The position numbers were made by a program, and so were the translations under genes. A DNA stretch of 64,000 nt from Bin103 sp002238925 (GTDB lineage: Bacteria > Spirochaetota > Spirochaetia > SZUA-6 > Bin103), in contig OZ242313.1 in assembly GCA_965208065.1 (NCBI GenBank), positions 2,170,001 through 2,234,000 of the forward strand, read 5' to 3'. A model generated the notes under the pieces. It had not been told where the DNA came from, did no database searches, and saw nothing but the letters and a program-made list of their open reading frames with translations. Below are positions 9,102 to 17,224 of this stretch, piece by piece (the stretch's first letter is position 1; the number at the start of each line of letters is the position of its first letter).

Positions 9102-10307
9102 GTGGCCGAGTTGGGCAAGGTCGTCCTCGCCTATTCCGGCGGTCTGGATACTTCGATCATCATCCCCTGGCTCAAGGACCGCTATCCCGGCGCGGAGGTA
9201 ATCGCGTATTGCGCCGATGTCGGGCAGGCTGACGACACCAGCGGTCTGGAAGCGCGCGCCCTGGCTTCCGGCGCCAGCAAGCTGCACCTGCGCGATCTGC
9301 GCGACGAATTCGTGACCGAATACCTGTTCCCGTTGCTGCGCTCGGGCGCGGTATACGAGGGTAAATACCTGCTCGGCACGTCGATCGCCCGCCCGCTGCA
9401 GGCCAAGCACCAGGTGGCCGTGGCGCTCGACGAGGGGGCCGACGCCGTCGCGCACGGCTGCACCGGCAAGGGCAACGACCAGGTGCGGTTCGAGATGACC
9501 TATCGTGCCCTGGCGCCGCAACTTGCGGTCATTGCGCCGTGGCGGCTGTGGGACATCCGCTCGCGCGAGCAGGCGATCGACTACGCCGCGGCGCATGGCA
9601 TTGACCTGGCCGGCATTTCGCGCCGCAACATCTACTCACGCGACGACAACCTGTGGCACATCAGCCATGAGGGCGGCGACCTGGAAGACCCCGCCAACCG
9701 CCCCGGCGAGGCGCTGTTCCAGCGTTCGGTTGCACCGCGGGAAGCACCCGACCGCGAGACCGCCGTGACCATCGAATTCGAGGCCGGGGTGCCGGTGGCG
9801 GTGGACGGCGAGCGCCTGCAGCCGGTGCCGTTGCTCACCCGCCTGAACCGGCTCGGCGGCGCCAACGCGATCGGGCGCGCCGACCTGGTCGAGTCGCGGC
9901 TGGTGGGCATGAAGAGCCGCGGTGTGTACGAGACCCCCGGCGGTACCATCCTCTGGACCGCGCTGCGGGAGCTGGAAGCGTTGACGCTCGACGCCGACGC
10001 GCTGCACGCCAAGCAGGAACTGGCGCTGCGGTACGCGGAGTTGGTGTACAACGGCAAGTGGTTCACGCCGCTGCGCGGCGCGCTGGAGGCGTTCTGCGAG
10101 CGGCTGTGCCGGGTGGTGAGCGGATCGGTCAGCCTGGCGCTGTACAAGGGCAACCTGACCGTGATCGGCCGCGAGTCGGACAACGGGCTGTACCGCCATG
10201 ACCTGGCGTCTTTCGGGGCCGGCAGCTACGACCACGCCGACGCCACCGGCTTCATCAACCTGTACGGCTTGCCCGAGCAGGTACGCGCCGTCAGCCAGCG
10301 AGGCTAG
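9102..10307 (+). CDS. argG: argininosuccinate synthase
   Basis: Joins citrulline and aspartate with ATP to make argininosuccinate. The 401-residue protein begins with the PP-loop motif AYSGGLDTS (9-17) and carries HGCTGKGNDQVRFE, SRRNIYSRDDNLWH and SRLVGMKSRGVYETPGG, all diagnostic of ArgG. The GTG start immediately follows the argD stop, with no gap. argH, argF and argJ are not in this window. Confidence 0.97.
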   Translation: MAELGKVVLAYSGGLDTSIIIPWLKDRYPGAEVIAYCADVGQADDTSGLEARALASGASKLHLRDLRDEFVTEYLFPLLRSGAVYEGKYLLGTSIARPLQAKHQVAVALDEGADAVAHGCTGKGNDQVRFEMTYRALAPQLAVIAPWRLWDIRSREQAIDYAAAHGIDLAGISRRNIYSRDDNLWHISHEGGDLEDPANRPGEALFQRSVAPREAPDRETAVTIEFEAGVPVAVDGERLQPVPLLTRLNRLGGANAIGRADLVESRLVGMKSRGVYETPGGTILWTALRELEALTLDADALHAKQELALRYAELVYNGKWFTPLRGALEAFCERLCRVVSGSVSLALYKGNLTVIGRESDNGLYRHDLASFGAGSYDHADATGFINLYGLPEQVRAVSQRG

Positions 10308-10771
10308 TGCTGGCTTTGTCGGCTGAGGATTCCGCCGAGCGCGCGGCGCGGCGGTTGCGCAGGGAGCGCAAGCAGGCCGAAGGAGAGCTCGCCAGCGGCC
10401 TCACGTTCAGCGCGGTGTTCGTTGTCCTGCTGCTGGTACAGGGCGGCTGGTTCTGGATCTTCCCGCTGGCGTTCGCCGGCTTTCTGCCCGCCGTCAAGGG
10501 CTTCTTGTCGCTGCGCCGGATCGGTTCCCTGCGGCGCTTGCGCGCCCCGGCGCCCGACCCGCAAACCGAGGTGCTGAAGATCGCGCGCCGGCAGGGCGGG
10601 CGGGTCACTCCCGCACTGGTCGCGGTTGACACGCCGCTATCGGTGGAGGAGGCGGAGCGCGCCCTCGACCAGATGGTGAGCGGCGGCTACGCAACCATGG
10701 CGGTAGCCGACGACGGGCGCGTGGAGTACGAGTTCCGCGAGTTTCTGCCCCCGCCGGACCCGGGCCGGTGA
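10307..10771 (+). CDS. small membrane protein with C-terminal winged-helix-like domain
   Basis: This 154-residue protein starts at a GTG overlapping the argG stop by one base (TAGTG). A basic N-terminal segment (about residues 12-24) is followed by two hydrophobic segments (about 31-47 and 49-62) of a 2TM type. A soluble C-terminal domain (about 85-148) contains LKIARRQGGRVTPALVA and a helix-turn-helix-like ALDQMVSGGYATM. That domain resembles the C-terminus of the TM2 protein at 1-335. The function is unknown. Its place at the end of the arg operon may simply reflect packing. Confidence 0.65.
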   Translation: MLALSAEDSAERAARRLRRERKQAEGELASGLTFSAVFVVLLLVQGGWFWIFPLAFAGFLPAVKGFLSLRRIGSLRRLRAPAPDPQTEVLKIARRQGGRVTPALVAVDTPLSVEEAERALDQMVSGGYATMAVADDGRVEYEFREFLPPPDPGR

Positions 10772-10781
10772 GCGGGCGGCG

Positions 10782-10810
10782 TTGACCCGCCTCCGGCCGG
10801 GTGCTACATT
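10782..10810 (+). promoter_or_regulatory. promoter of tRNA-Pro
   Basis: TTGACC (10782-10787), a 17-base spacer and TACATT (10805-10810). Transcription would begin near 10817, five bases before the mature tRNA, and could continue into the cyclo-ligase-like gene. Confidence 0.65.
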
Positions 10811-10821
10811 CGCGGCACAAT

Positions 10822-10894
10822 CGGGCTGTGGCGCAGTTGGTAGCGTACACGTCTGGGGGGCGTGGGGTCGGCGGTTCAAGTCCGCCCAGCCCGA
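10822..10894 (+). tRNA. tRNA-Pro (GGG)
   Basis: A 73-nt cloverleaf: acceptor CGGGCTG paired with CAGCCCG, D-stem GCGC/GCGT, anticodon stem CACGT/GCGTG with loop CTGGGGG (anticodon GGG), and T-stem GGCGG/CCGCC with the TTCAAGT loop. The discriminator base is A. C1-G72 is the expected first pair for bacterial tRNA-Pro. CCA is not encoded. Confidence 0.96.
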
Positions 10895-10908
10895 TATTTT
10901 CTCGGTTC

Positions 10909-11547
10909 GTGCCGGATCAGGATGAACAGCAAGCGCAGGCACGAAAGCGTGCCGTGCGGGCGCGCATGCGCGCCGCGTTGCGCGGCGTCACGGGTGCGCG
11001 GCGTACCGCGGCCGGGTACGCCCTGGCTGCGGCGCTCGCGTCCCATCCACGTTGGCCGGCGTGGCGCTGCATGCTGGGGTTCGCCGCCACCGGGCGCGAG
11101 CCGGCCACGGCGCCGGCGTTGAGCGCAGCGCACGAGGCCAAGCTGGTAGTCGGCCTGCCGCGGGTTGCGGGGGACCTGCTTCATTTCCACAGGGTGGCGC
11201 CGGCAGGCGCGTCCGCCGGGTTGCAGCCGGGGTATCGCGGCGTCGCCGAACCGGCCGCGGCCGCGCCGTTGCTGGATTTCGATTGCCTGCCGCCGGCTAC
11301 GGTGGTGCTGGTTCCGGGCGCCGCGTTTGACCGTAGCGGTGGCCGGCTCGGCTGGGGCGGCGGCCACTACGACCGCGCTCTGGCCGCGCTGTCGCGCTCA
11401 TGCGCCACCGCCTTCCTGGTCGGGGTCTGTTTCGCCGAGCAACTGATCGACCTGGTACCGCGCGCCGGCCACGATCTGCCGGTCGATCTCGTCATTGCCG
11501 AGCGGACGGTGGTGGTGGCGCGGCGCAGCCCGATGTCCGCCCCGTGA
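10909..11547 (+). CDS. 5-formyltetrahydrofolate cyclo-ligase family protein
   Basis: Members convert 5-formyl-THF to 5,10-methenyl-THF with ATP. The 212-residue product shows the basic N-terminal helix (ARKRAVRARMRAAL), a central VLVPGAAFD segment and the family signature GRLGWGGGHYDRAL, then DLPVDLVIAERTVV near the end. The GTG at 10909 was chosen because translation cannot start inside the tRNA and the conserved helix begins a few codons later; no strong ribosome-binding site is visible. It follows tRNA-Pro by 14 bases and is probably read from the tRNA promoter. Confidence 0.82.
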   Translation: MPDQDEQQAQARKRAVRARMRAALRGVTGARRTAAGYALAAALASHPRWPAWRCMLGFAATGREPATAPALSAAHEAKLVVGLPRVAGDLLHFHRVAPAGASAGLQPGYRGVAEPAAAAPLLDFDCLPPATVVLVPGAAFDRSGGRLGWGGGHYDRALAALSRSCATAFLVGVCFAEQLIDLVPRAGHDLPVDLVIAERTVVVARRSPMSAP

Positions 11548-11641
11548 GTGATGGCCGCGGCAGCCGTTTCGTGGCATTGTAAGTGCATCGCAGGCGTCGG
11601 CCGGGCCAATCGCGCCCACGCCGGCAGGAGGGGAGCCGCCT

Positions 11642-12229
11642 TTGAGTATCAAGTCGTCGTTGGAAATCGCACTCGAACGCACCAGGGATGTGCAGGCCGA
11701 TCCGGACACGCTCAAGGCCAGCAGTTTCGCCACCGCCGGCAAGAAGCTGGTGTCGCAGTTCCTTGGCGACCCGGAGCTGTCGCTCGCCAAGAAGGTGCGC
11801 GAGCACGACGGCAAGGAGCGCGGCTGGGTAAGCGGAGGCGTGTTCGATGCGTTGTTGTCCAACCTGGCGCTGCCCGCGGACGAATATGGCCTGAAGCGAA
11901 ACCGCCGCACCATGGAGGGATTCTCCGCCATCCTGCGCGATCAACGCCGGCTGCGCATCATGGGGCAGCAACTGGAGCAGTTCTTCACCGAGTACATCCA
12001 GGAACGCCAGCAACTCAAGCAGAACGTTGACCGTCAGTACGCACCGCGCCTGCAGCAGAAGGAAGAGGAACTCGCGCGCCGAACCGGCAGCCGGGTGCGC
12101 ATCGATCCGGCCACCGACCCCGAGTACGTGCAACTGCTGCGCCAGCAGATGGCGCTGCTCGAAGACCGCTACGGCACCGCGCTGCACCAGGTCAAGCAGG
12201 ACCTTGGCAGCATGTTCGGACGCGGCTGA
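11642..12229 (+). CDS. conserved coiled-coil protein of unknown function
   Basis: The 195-residue product starts at a TTG with a strong AGGAGGGG ribosome-binding site. It has no signal peptide or membrane segment. The middle and C-terminal thirds (about residues 85-185) are rich in Gln, Glu, Arg and Leu in heptad-like spacing, and predict coiled coil. A glycine-containing GWVSGGVFDALLSNLALPADEYGL segment (about 61-84) looks like a folded motif. I do not recognise the family. Codon use matches its neighbours. It stands between the cyclo-ligase-like gene and the convergent FGGY kinase. Confidence 0.65.
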   Translation: MSIKSSLEIALERTRDVQADPDTLKASSFATAGKKLVSQFLGDPELSLAKKVREHDGKERGWVSGGVFDALLSNLALPADEYGLKRNRRTMEGFSAILRDQRRLRIMGQQLEQFFTEYIQERQQLKQNVDRQYAPRLQQKEEELARRTGSRVRIDPATDPEYVQLLRQQMALLEDRYGTALHQVKQDLGSMFGRG

Positions 12230-12304
12230 GCAGGGACCAGCCGGGCAGCCGGGCAGCACCTCGCCGCAATCCGGAACGACGCCTGTTGCCGGGGCAGACC
12301 CTGC

Positions 12305-13702
12305 TCAAAGCTGCGCTTGCAGTTCGCGGTAGCGGGCGAACCCATCCGCGTACAGCGCCGCGTGCCGCCTGTCCGGCTCGATTGTTGCGCTGATCTTCAC
12401 CAGCCGCGCGGCCGCCTTGCCCACGCTGGCGTCGACGCCCAGCGCGCGCGCCGCGACGCACGCGCAGCCGGTCAGTTCCGCGTCCAGCACCTCCGGTATC
12501 AGCAGCGGGCGGCCGGCAATATCGGCCTTGATCTGGTTCAGGCGGCGGTTGCCGGCGCGCGCGCCGGATAGCCGGATCGCCTCGATCGGGCCGGCCGCCT
12601 CCTCGATCACCGCCACCGAGTCGCGCAGCGCGTAGCCGACCGCTTCCAGCACCGCGCGCGCCATCTGCTCAACGCCATGCTCCAGGCCGAGCCCGCTGAA
12701 CACGGCACGCACGTCGTTGCGCCATAGCGGTGTCCGTTCTCCGGCCAGGTAGGGCAGGAACAACACGCCGCCCGCGCCCGGCGCGTTGCGCGCGGCGCGC
12801 TCGTACAACGTGCCGTCATCCTGCGCGATGCGCGCAAACCACTCCATCGCCTTGCCGGTGGTGGAAATCAGCCCCGCCACGCTGAACAAGCCGTCGACGA
12901 TGTGCGGCAGGCACAGCAGCCGCGGGTCGCCAACCGGGCGTCCTGAACAGTAGTTTACCCCGTCCGAGCTTCCCGACCGGTTGCAGGTCACCCCCTCCGT
13001 AACCGCCGCGGTGCCCAGCATGGCCATCACGTAGTCGGGTGCGCCGGCGTACACCGGCACGGCCGGCGGAATGCCCAGCACGGCCGCCGCGGATGCCGTG
13101 GTGGTGCCGAGCGGCGCACCGGTGGCCACGAACGGGGGCAGCTTGGCAGGGTCGATGGCGAGCGCTTCGACCAGTTCGTCGTCCCAGTAGTAGCGCTGAA
13201 ACGGCGGTGCCGGCAGCGCCGTATGCCAGCGCCCGGTAAGGCGCAGCGCGACATACTCGGGGCCGGAGACGAAACCGCGGGTCTGCCGGTACAGTTCCGG
13301 GGCATGGCGATACACCCAGTAGATCTTGGCCAGGAAGAAGCTCGCCTCGCGGGCGCGGCCGGTGCGCTCCGCGATCAACTCGACTTCGGCGCCGCTGCGG
13401 CGGTCGAGCCAGGTGATCGCCGGGTGCAGCGGCTCGCCGTCCGCGCCGGCGGGCACCACGGTGGGCCCGTTGCCGGTTACCACCACCGCCGCCAACTCGG
13501 GCGGCCCGCCGAGCGCGCCGATGCAGGCGGCCGCGGCGCGCAGCCAGTTGCCGGCGTCCACTTCGTGCACGCCGCCGGCAGCGGCCCTGGTAGCCACCGG
13601 CTGTGCGGCCGTGACCATAGAGCCGTCACCGTACGCGAGGCCGCACTTGACCGCCGACGTACCGACGTCGATGGCCAGCACCGGCACATCCCAGCTTGTC
13701 AT
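12305..13702 (-). CDS. FGGY-family carbohydrate kinase (xylulokinase-like)
   Basis: The 465-residue protein has the two-domain sugar-kinase fold. The N-terminal phosphate-binding motif is AIDVGTSAVK (10-19), the ITWLDRRSG segment lies at about 96-104, a likely catalytic Asp223 sits in GAPDYVMAMLG, and YLAGERTPLW and IRLSGARAGN follow toward the C-terminus. The YLAGERTP motif is most like xylulokinases, but substrate cannot be assigned from sequence. No transporter or isomerase gene is adjacent. It is divergent from the ARMT1-like phosphatase with a 32-base gap. Confidence 0.82.
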   Translation of the reverse strand: MTSWDVPVLAIDVGTSAVKCGLAYGDGSMVTAAQPVATRAAAGGVHEVDAGNWLRAAAACIGALGGPPELAAVVVTGNGPTVVPAGADGEPLHPAITWLDRRSGAEVELIAERTGRAREASFFLAKIYWVYRHAPELYRQTRGFVSGPEYVALRLTGRWHTALPAPPFQRYYWDDELVEALAIDPAKLPPFVATGAPLGTTTASAAAVLGIPPAVPVYAGAPDYVMAMLGTAAVTEGVTCNRSGSSDGVNYCSGRPVGDPRLLCLPHIVDGLFSVAGLISTTGKAMEWFARIAQDDGTLYERAARNAPGAGGVLFLPYLAGERTPLWRNDVRAVFSGLGLEHGVEQMARAVLEAVGYALRDSVAVIEEAAGPIEAIRLSGARAGNRRLNQIKADIAGRPLLIPEVLDAELTGCACVAARALGVDASVGKAAARLVKISATIEPDRRHAALYADGFARYRELQAQL

Positions 13703-13734
13703 TGCGGCGTAACCGTACCCAATCGACGCGCCAG

Positions 13735-14958
13735 ATGAAACCTGATCCCGCCACCCCCGCCACCCCCGCCACCCTGCCGCCGCCGCTGCACACCGGCACG
13801 CCCGGTTCGTTCGCGCGCCGCACCATCGAGCAGCGCAAGCACTCGATCATCGCCGACCTGCTCGCCGGCGGCGGCCTCGCGCCGGCCGCGGCGGCCGGCC
13901 TGCGCGCGTTGGCGCGCGAGATCGGCGGCGGCCGCTTCAGCGACCCGTTCGCGGCCGGCGGCGGCCCGCCGCTGGTGCCGGCGGAACGGCGCGCCTGGCA
14001 GCAGGCGCTGCGCCCGCTGATCGGCCGGCCGTGGCTGGACCTGCCGTGGTACGAGGCGGAAGCGTCGTTCTACCTGCGCGTGCTGTCCGCCACCGGCTAC
14101 TACGAGCGCGCCGCGCCCGGTTACGGGAGCGATCCGTTTGCCCGGCTCAAGCAGGCCGAGCTGGAACGCAACGGCCCGCGGCTGGCTGCCGAACTGGCGG
14201 ACGCCGCGCTGGCGGTGCTGCTGCGCTCGTCGTTGTGGGGCAACCGCGTCGACCTGTCCAACTACGAGATCGACCGCGGCCACGCCGATTCGGTGATCGC
14301 CGCCGCGGGCGCCGGCCCCGCGGATGAACTGGTGATCGACCACGCCGCCGCGGCGCTGGGCAGCCTTGCCCGCGCGCGGCGCGTCGACGTCGCCACCGAC
14401 AATGCCGGCGCCGAACTGACCTGCGACTTGGCGCTGGTCGACCGTCTGCTTGCCGCCGGCGTCCGCCAGGTGCGGCTGCACGTCAAGGACGCACCGTTCT
14501 TCGTGTCCGACGCCACTGCCGCCGACGTGCACGCCACGCTGGCGCTGCTGAGCGCGCAGCCGCCGCCGGCGCAAGCGATCGGGCGCCGCCTTGCCGATGC
14601 GCTCGCCGCCGGTTCCCTGCGCCTGCAGCCGCACTGGTTCTGGAACGGACCGCGCCACTACCCCGATCTGCCGGACGGCATCAGCGGCGCGCTCGCGCAG
14701 GCGGACCTGGTCATTTTCAAGGGCGACGTCAACTACCGGCGGCTGCTCTCCGACCGGCAGTGGCCGGCCGATGCCGAGGTCGCCGCCATCGCCGGCTACC
14801 TGCCGGCGCCGGCCCTCATTCTGCGTACGCTGAAAAGCGAGATCGTGGCGGGCCTTGCGCCGGGCCAGGCCACGCAACTGGCCCGCCGCGACCCCGAGTG
14901 GTTGATCAACGGGCGCCGCGGCATTATTCAACTGGTGGGCTCGGGGGCGGCCGGGTAG
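13735..14958 (+). CDS. ARMT1/DUF89-family phosphatase
   Basis: This 407-residue protein matches the metal-dependent damage-control phosphatases of the ARMT1 (DUF89) group. Signatures are SLWGNRVDLSNYEI, TDNAGAELTCDLALVD (metal-binding Asp/Asn), HVKDAPFFVSD and FKGDVNYRRLL. Family members hydrolyse phosphorylated sugars or sugar-like metabolites. The ATG at 13735 is chosen because the upstream ATG would overlap the divergent kinase start. Residues 4-13 are a (P-A-T) repeat encoded by three 9-bp units. The 3' end overlaps the convergent ligA by 35 bases. Confidence 0.78.
   Translation: MKPDPATPATPATLPPPLHTGTPGSFARRTIEQRKHSIIADLLAGGGLAPAAAAGLRALAREIGGGRFSDPFAAGGGPPLVPAERRAWQQALRPLIGRPWLDLPWYEAEASFYLRVLSATGYYERAAPGYGSDPFARLKQAELERNGPRLAAELADAALAVLLRSSLWGNRVDLSNYEIDRGHADSVIAAAGAGPADELVIDHAAAALGSLARARRVDVATDNAGAELTCDLALVDRLLAAGVRQVRLHVKDAPFFVSDATAADVHATLALLSAQPPPAQAIGRRLADALAAGSLRLQPHWFWNGPRHYPDLPDGISGALAQADLVIFKGDVNYRRLLSDRQWPADAEVAAIAGYLPAPALILRTLKSEIVAGLAPGQATQLARRDPEWLINGRRGIIQLVGSGAAG
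13749..13775 (+). repeat. three tandem 9-bp repeats in the ARMT1-like gene
   Basis: The unit CGCCACCCC occurs three times, the last base of the third copy differing. It encodes P-A-T repeats in the unconserved N-terminus. Confidence 0.85.
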
Positions 14959-17068
14959 CGGGCTCGCGCACGGCGTCGTCCGGTCCGGCCGGAGGCGCCT
15001 CCGGTTCGCCTTCAAGCAGTTCCAGGAACCGTTCCTCCGACACCACGGACACACCGAGGCGCTGCGCCTTGGCCAGCTTGCCGCCGGCGGCACGGCCGGC
15101 AAGCAGGTGCGTGGTGCGTGAGGTAACGCCGCCGGTAACGCGGCCGCCGCGCTCCCTGATCTCTGCAGCCGCCAGGTCGCGCGGGCGGAACTTGGCAAAA
15201 CTGCCGGTCACGCACCAAGTCTGGCCGGCAAATGCTCCCTCGCCGGCGGCATCGTCGGCCGCGGTCGGGGCTGGCGCAGCAAAATTGAGGCCGGCCTCCC
15301 GGAGCGCCTCGATGCGGCGTACGTTGGCCGGGTCGGTCAGCTGCCGGATCAACGCGGCGGCGGTGCGCTCGCCGATCCCCTCGATCGCGGTGAGCGGTTC
15401 CGGGTCGCCCTTCTTGGCCGCGTCGCGAAGCTTGTCGATGTCGTGGTAACCGGCGGCAATCAGCAACTCGGTGGCGTTGGGGCCGATTTCCGGCATGCCG
15501 AGCGCCGGCAGCACGGTCCGGAACGGCTGCTCCCGGCTGCGCGCGATGCCCGCCTCGATCAGCGCCACCTTGCGCTCGCCGAAGCCGTCCCAGTCCAGGA
15601 GCTGGCCGCTGTCGAACCGGTAGATGTCGTCAACATCCTGCAGCACGCCGCGCTCGATGAGCTGGTCGAGCGTCTCGCTGCCGAGGTTGTCAATGTCCAT
15701 CTGGCCGCGGGCCGCGAAAAAGTGGATGCGCCCGCGTACCTGGTCGCGGCACTGCTCGTTGCGGCAGAAGTGGTGGGCGCCGGCCAGCTCCAGCGGCTGC
15801 GCGCACGCCGGGCAGCGCTCCGGCATGCGCCAGGTGGTGTTGCCGGCGGTGTTCTTGTCCAGCACGCGCTCCACGGCGGGAATCACGTCGCCGCGCCGGG
15901 ACACCGCCACCTGGTCACCGACGGCCAGTTCCAGGGTGTCGACATACTGTTGATTGTGCAGGGTGACGTTGGCCACCGTGGTACCGCCAATCGCCACCGG
16001 CGCCACCCGCGCCACCGGGGTGATACGCCCGGTGCGGCCCACCTGGATGGAAATGCCCTGCACCGTAGTCTGTCCTTCCGGAGCATCGAACTTGAACGCC
16101 CGCGCCCAGCGCGGATGATGGCCGGTCACGCCGAGCTGAGCGCGCACCGCGCCCTCGTTCACCTTGATCACCACGCCGTCGATTTCGTAGCCGAGTCCGG
16201 TGCGCCGCTCGGCAGCCTGCGCGAGCAGCGCTGCCAGGTCCGCCAGCGGTGCGACCCGCCAGTGCGGATGGCGGGCACGTGCCGCGTCGAGCTGTTCGTC
16301 CGCCACCAGCAGCGCGTTCGACGCGTTGACCGGGAAGCCCAGTTCGCGCAGCCGCTCCAGAGACGAAGCATGGTCAGAGGGCTGGCCGGCGGCGAACAAC
16401 GCTTCATAGGCGATCAGCCGCAATGGAATGGCCGCCACGTCGCGGCTCTTGACCCGCCGCACGGCGCCGGCGGCGAAGTTGCGCGGATTGGCGTACGCAT
16501 CCTCGGCGTCCGCGTTGAGGCGTGCGAACGCCGCCAGCGGCAGGAAAATCTCGCCGCGCACCGCTACCTCCAGCGGCTCGGCCAGGCGCAGCGGCACCGA
16601 GCGGATCGTCCTTACGTTGGCGGTCACGTCGTTGCCCACCGCGCCGTTGCCGCGCGTCACCGCCCGCTCCAGCAGGCCGGCGCGGTAATACAGGACGATC
16701 GACGAGCCGTCGATCTTTTCCTCCACGGTGAAACTCAGCGGGTGGCCGGCCGCGGCGGCGCACTTGTCCATCCATGCGTGTACCTCGGCGGCGCTGTACG
16801 CCTTGTCCAGGCTCAGCACCGGTACCGTGTGCGGCACCTCCGGCAAGTCCTGGCGCAGGTCGGAACCGACGCGCTGGCTCGGCGAGTCCGGACGCTTCAG
16901 GTCGGCGTGGTCGGCCTCCAGCCGGCACAGCTCGTCGAACAGCCGGTCGTAGGAGGCGTCACTCACCGCCGGCCGGGCCAGGACGTGGTACTCGTACTCG
17001 TAACGACGCAACAGCGCGGCGAGTTCCGCATGCCGGTCGCGATGCGCGGGGTTCATGGCCGCGGCCAT
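14924..17068 (-). CDS. ligA: NAD-dependent DNA ligase
   Basis: Seals nicks in replication and repair. The 714-residue protein has the N-terminal NMN-binding Ia domain (YEYEYHVLARP...SDASYDRLFDEL), the adenylated lysine in EEKIDGSS (Lys118), and an OB domain with VGRTGRITPVA. A Cys4 zinc finger (CPAC...CRNEQC, about 414-436), helix-hairpin-helix repeats and a C-terminal BRCT domain (about 620-690) follow. A short proline/acid-rich tail comes after the BRCT domain. The start is the ATG at 17068 or 17056, four codons apart. Confidence 0.96.
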   Translation of the reverse strand: MAAAMNPAHRDRHAELAALLRRYEYEYHVLARPAVSDASYDRLFDELCRLEADHADLKRPDSPSQRVGSDLRQDLPEVPHTVPVLSLDKAYSAAEVHAWMDKCAAAAGHPLSFTVEEKIDGSSIVLYYRAGLLERAVTRGNGAVGNDVTANVRTIRSVPLRLAEPLEVAVRGEIFLPLAAFARLNADAEDAYANPRNFAAGAVRRVKSRDVAAIPLRLIAYEALFAAGQPSDHASSLERLRELGFPVNASNALLVADEQLDAARARHPHWRVAPLADLAALLAQAAERRTGLGYEIDGVVIKVNEGAVRAQLGVTGHHPRWARAFKFDAPEGQTTVQGISIQVGRTGRITPVARVAPVAIGGTTVANVTLHNQQYVDTLELAVGDQVAVSRRGDVIPAVERVLDKNTAGNTTWRMPERCPACAQPLELAGAHHFCRNEQCRDQVRGRIHFFAARGQMDIDNLGSETLDQLIERGVLQDVDDIYRFDSGQLLDWDGFGERKVALIEAGIARSREQPFRTVLPALGMPEIGPNATELLIAAGYHDIDKLRDAAKKGDPEPLTAIEGIGERTAAALIRQLTDPANVRRIEALREAGLNFAAPAPTAADDAAGEGAFAGQTWCVTGSFAKFRPRDLAAAEIRERGGRVTGGVTSRTTHLLAGRAAGGKLAKAQRLGVSVVSEERFLELLEGEPEAPPAGPDDAVREPATRPPPSPPVE

Positions 17069-17224
17069 TGTACTGCCAAATCAGGCCCGCGGGAGCCCTA
17101 CCCGTTGCCCGCCGGCGCCCATGAATGGTAGTTTCCGGGGCGTGTCTGAGCGACAGCCAAGCGCAGCACCGGCGTCAGCGGCGCCGCAACACCGTCCCGG
17201 GCGCGTCCGCGCCTGCCCTGCCAA

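Noticed and set aside
13699..15198. A 499-codon minus-strand frame opposite the ARMT1-like gene
   Set aside because: The plus strand carries conserved DUF89 motifs; the minus frame is a shadow with Arg/Gly-rich low-complexity sequence.
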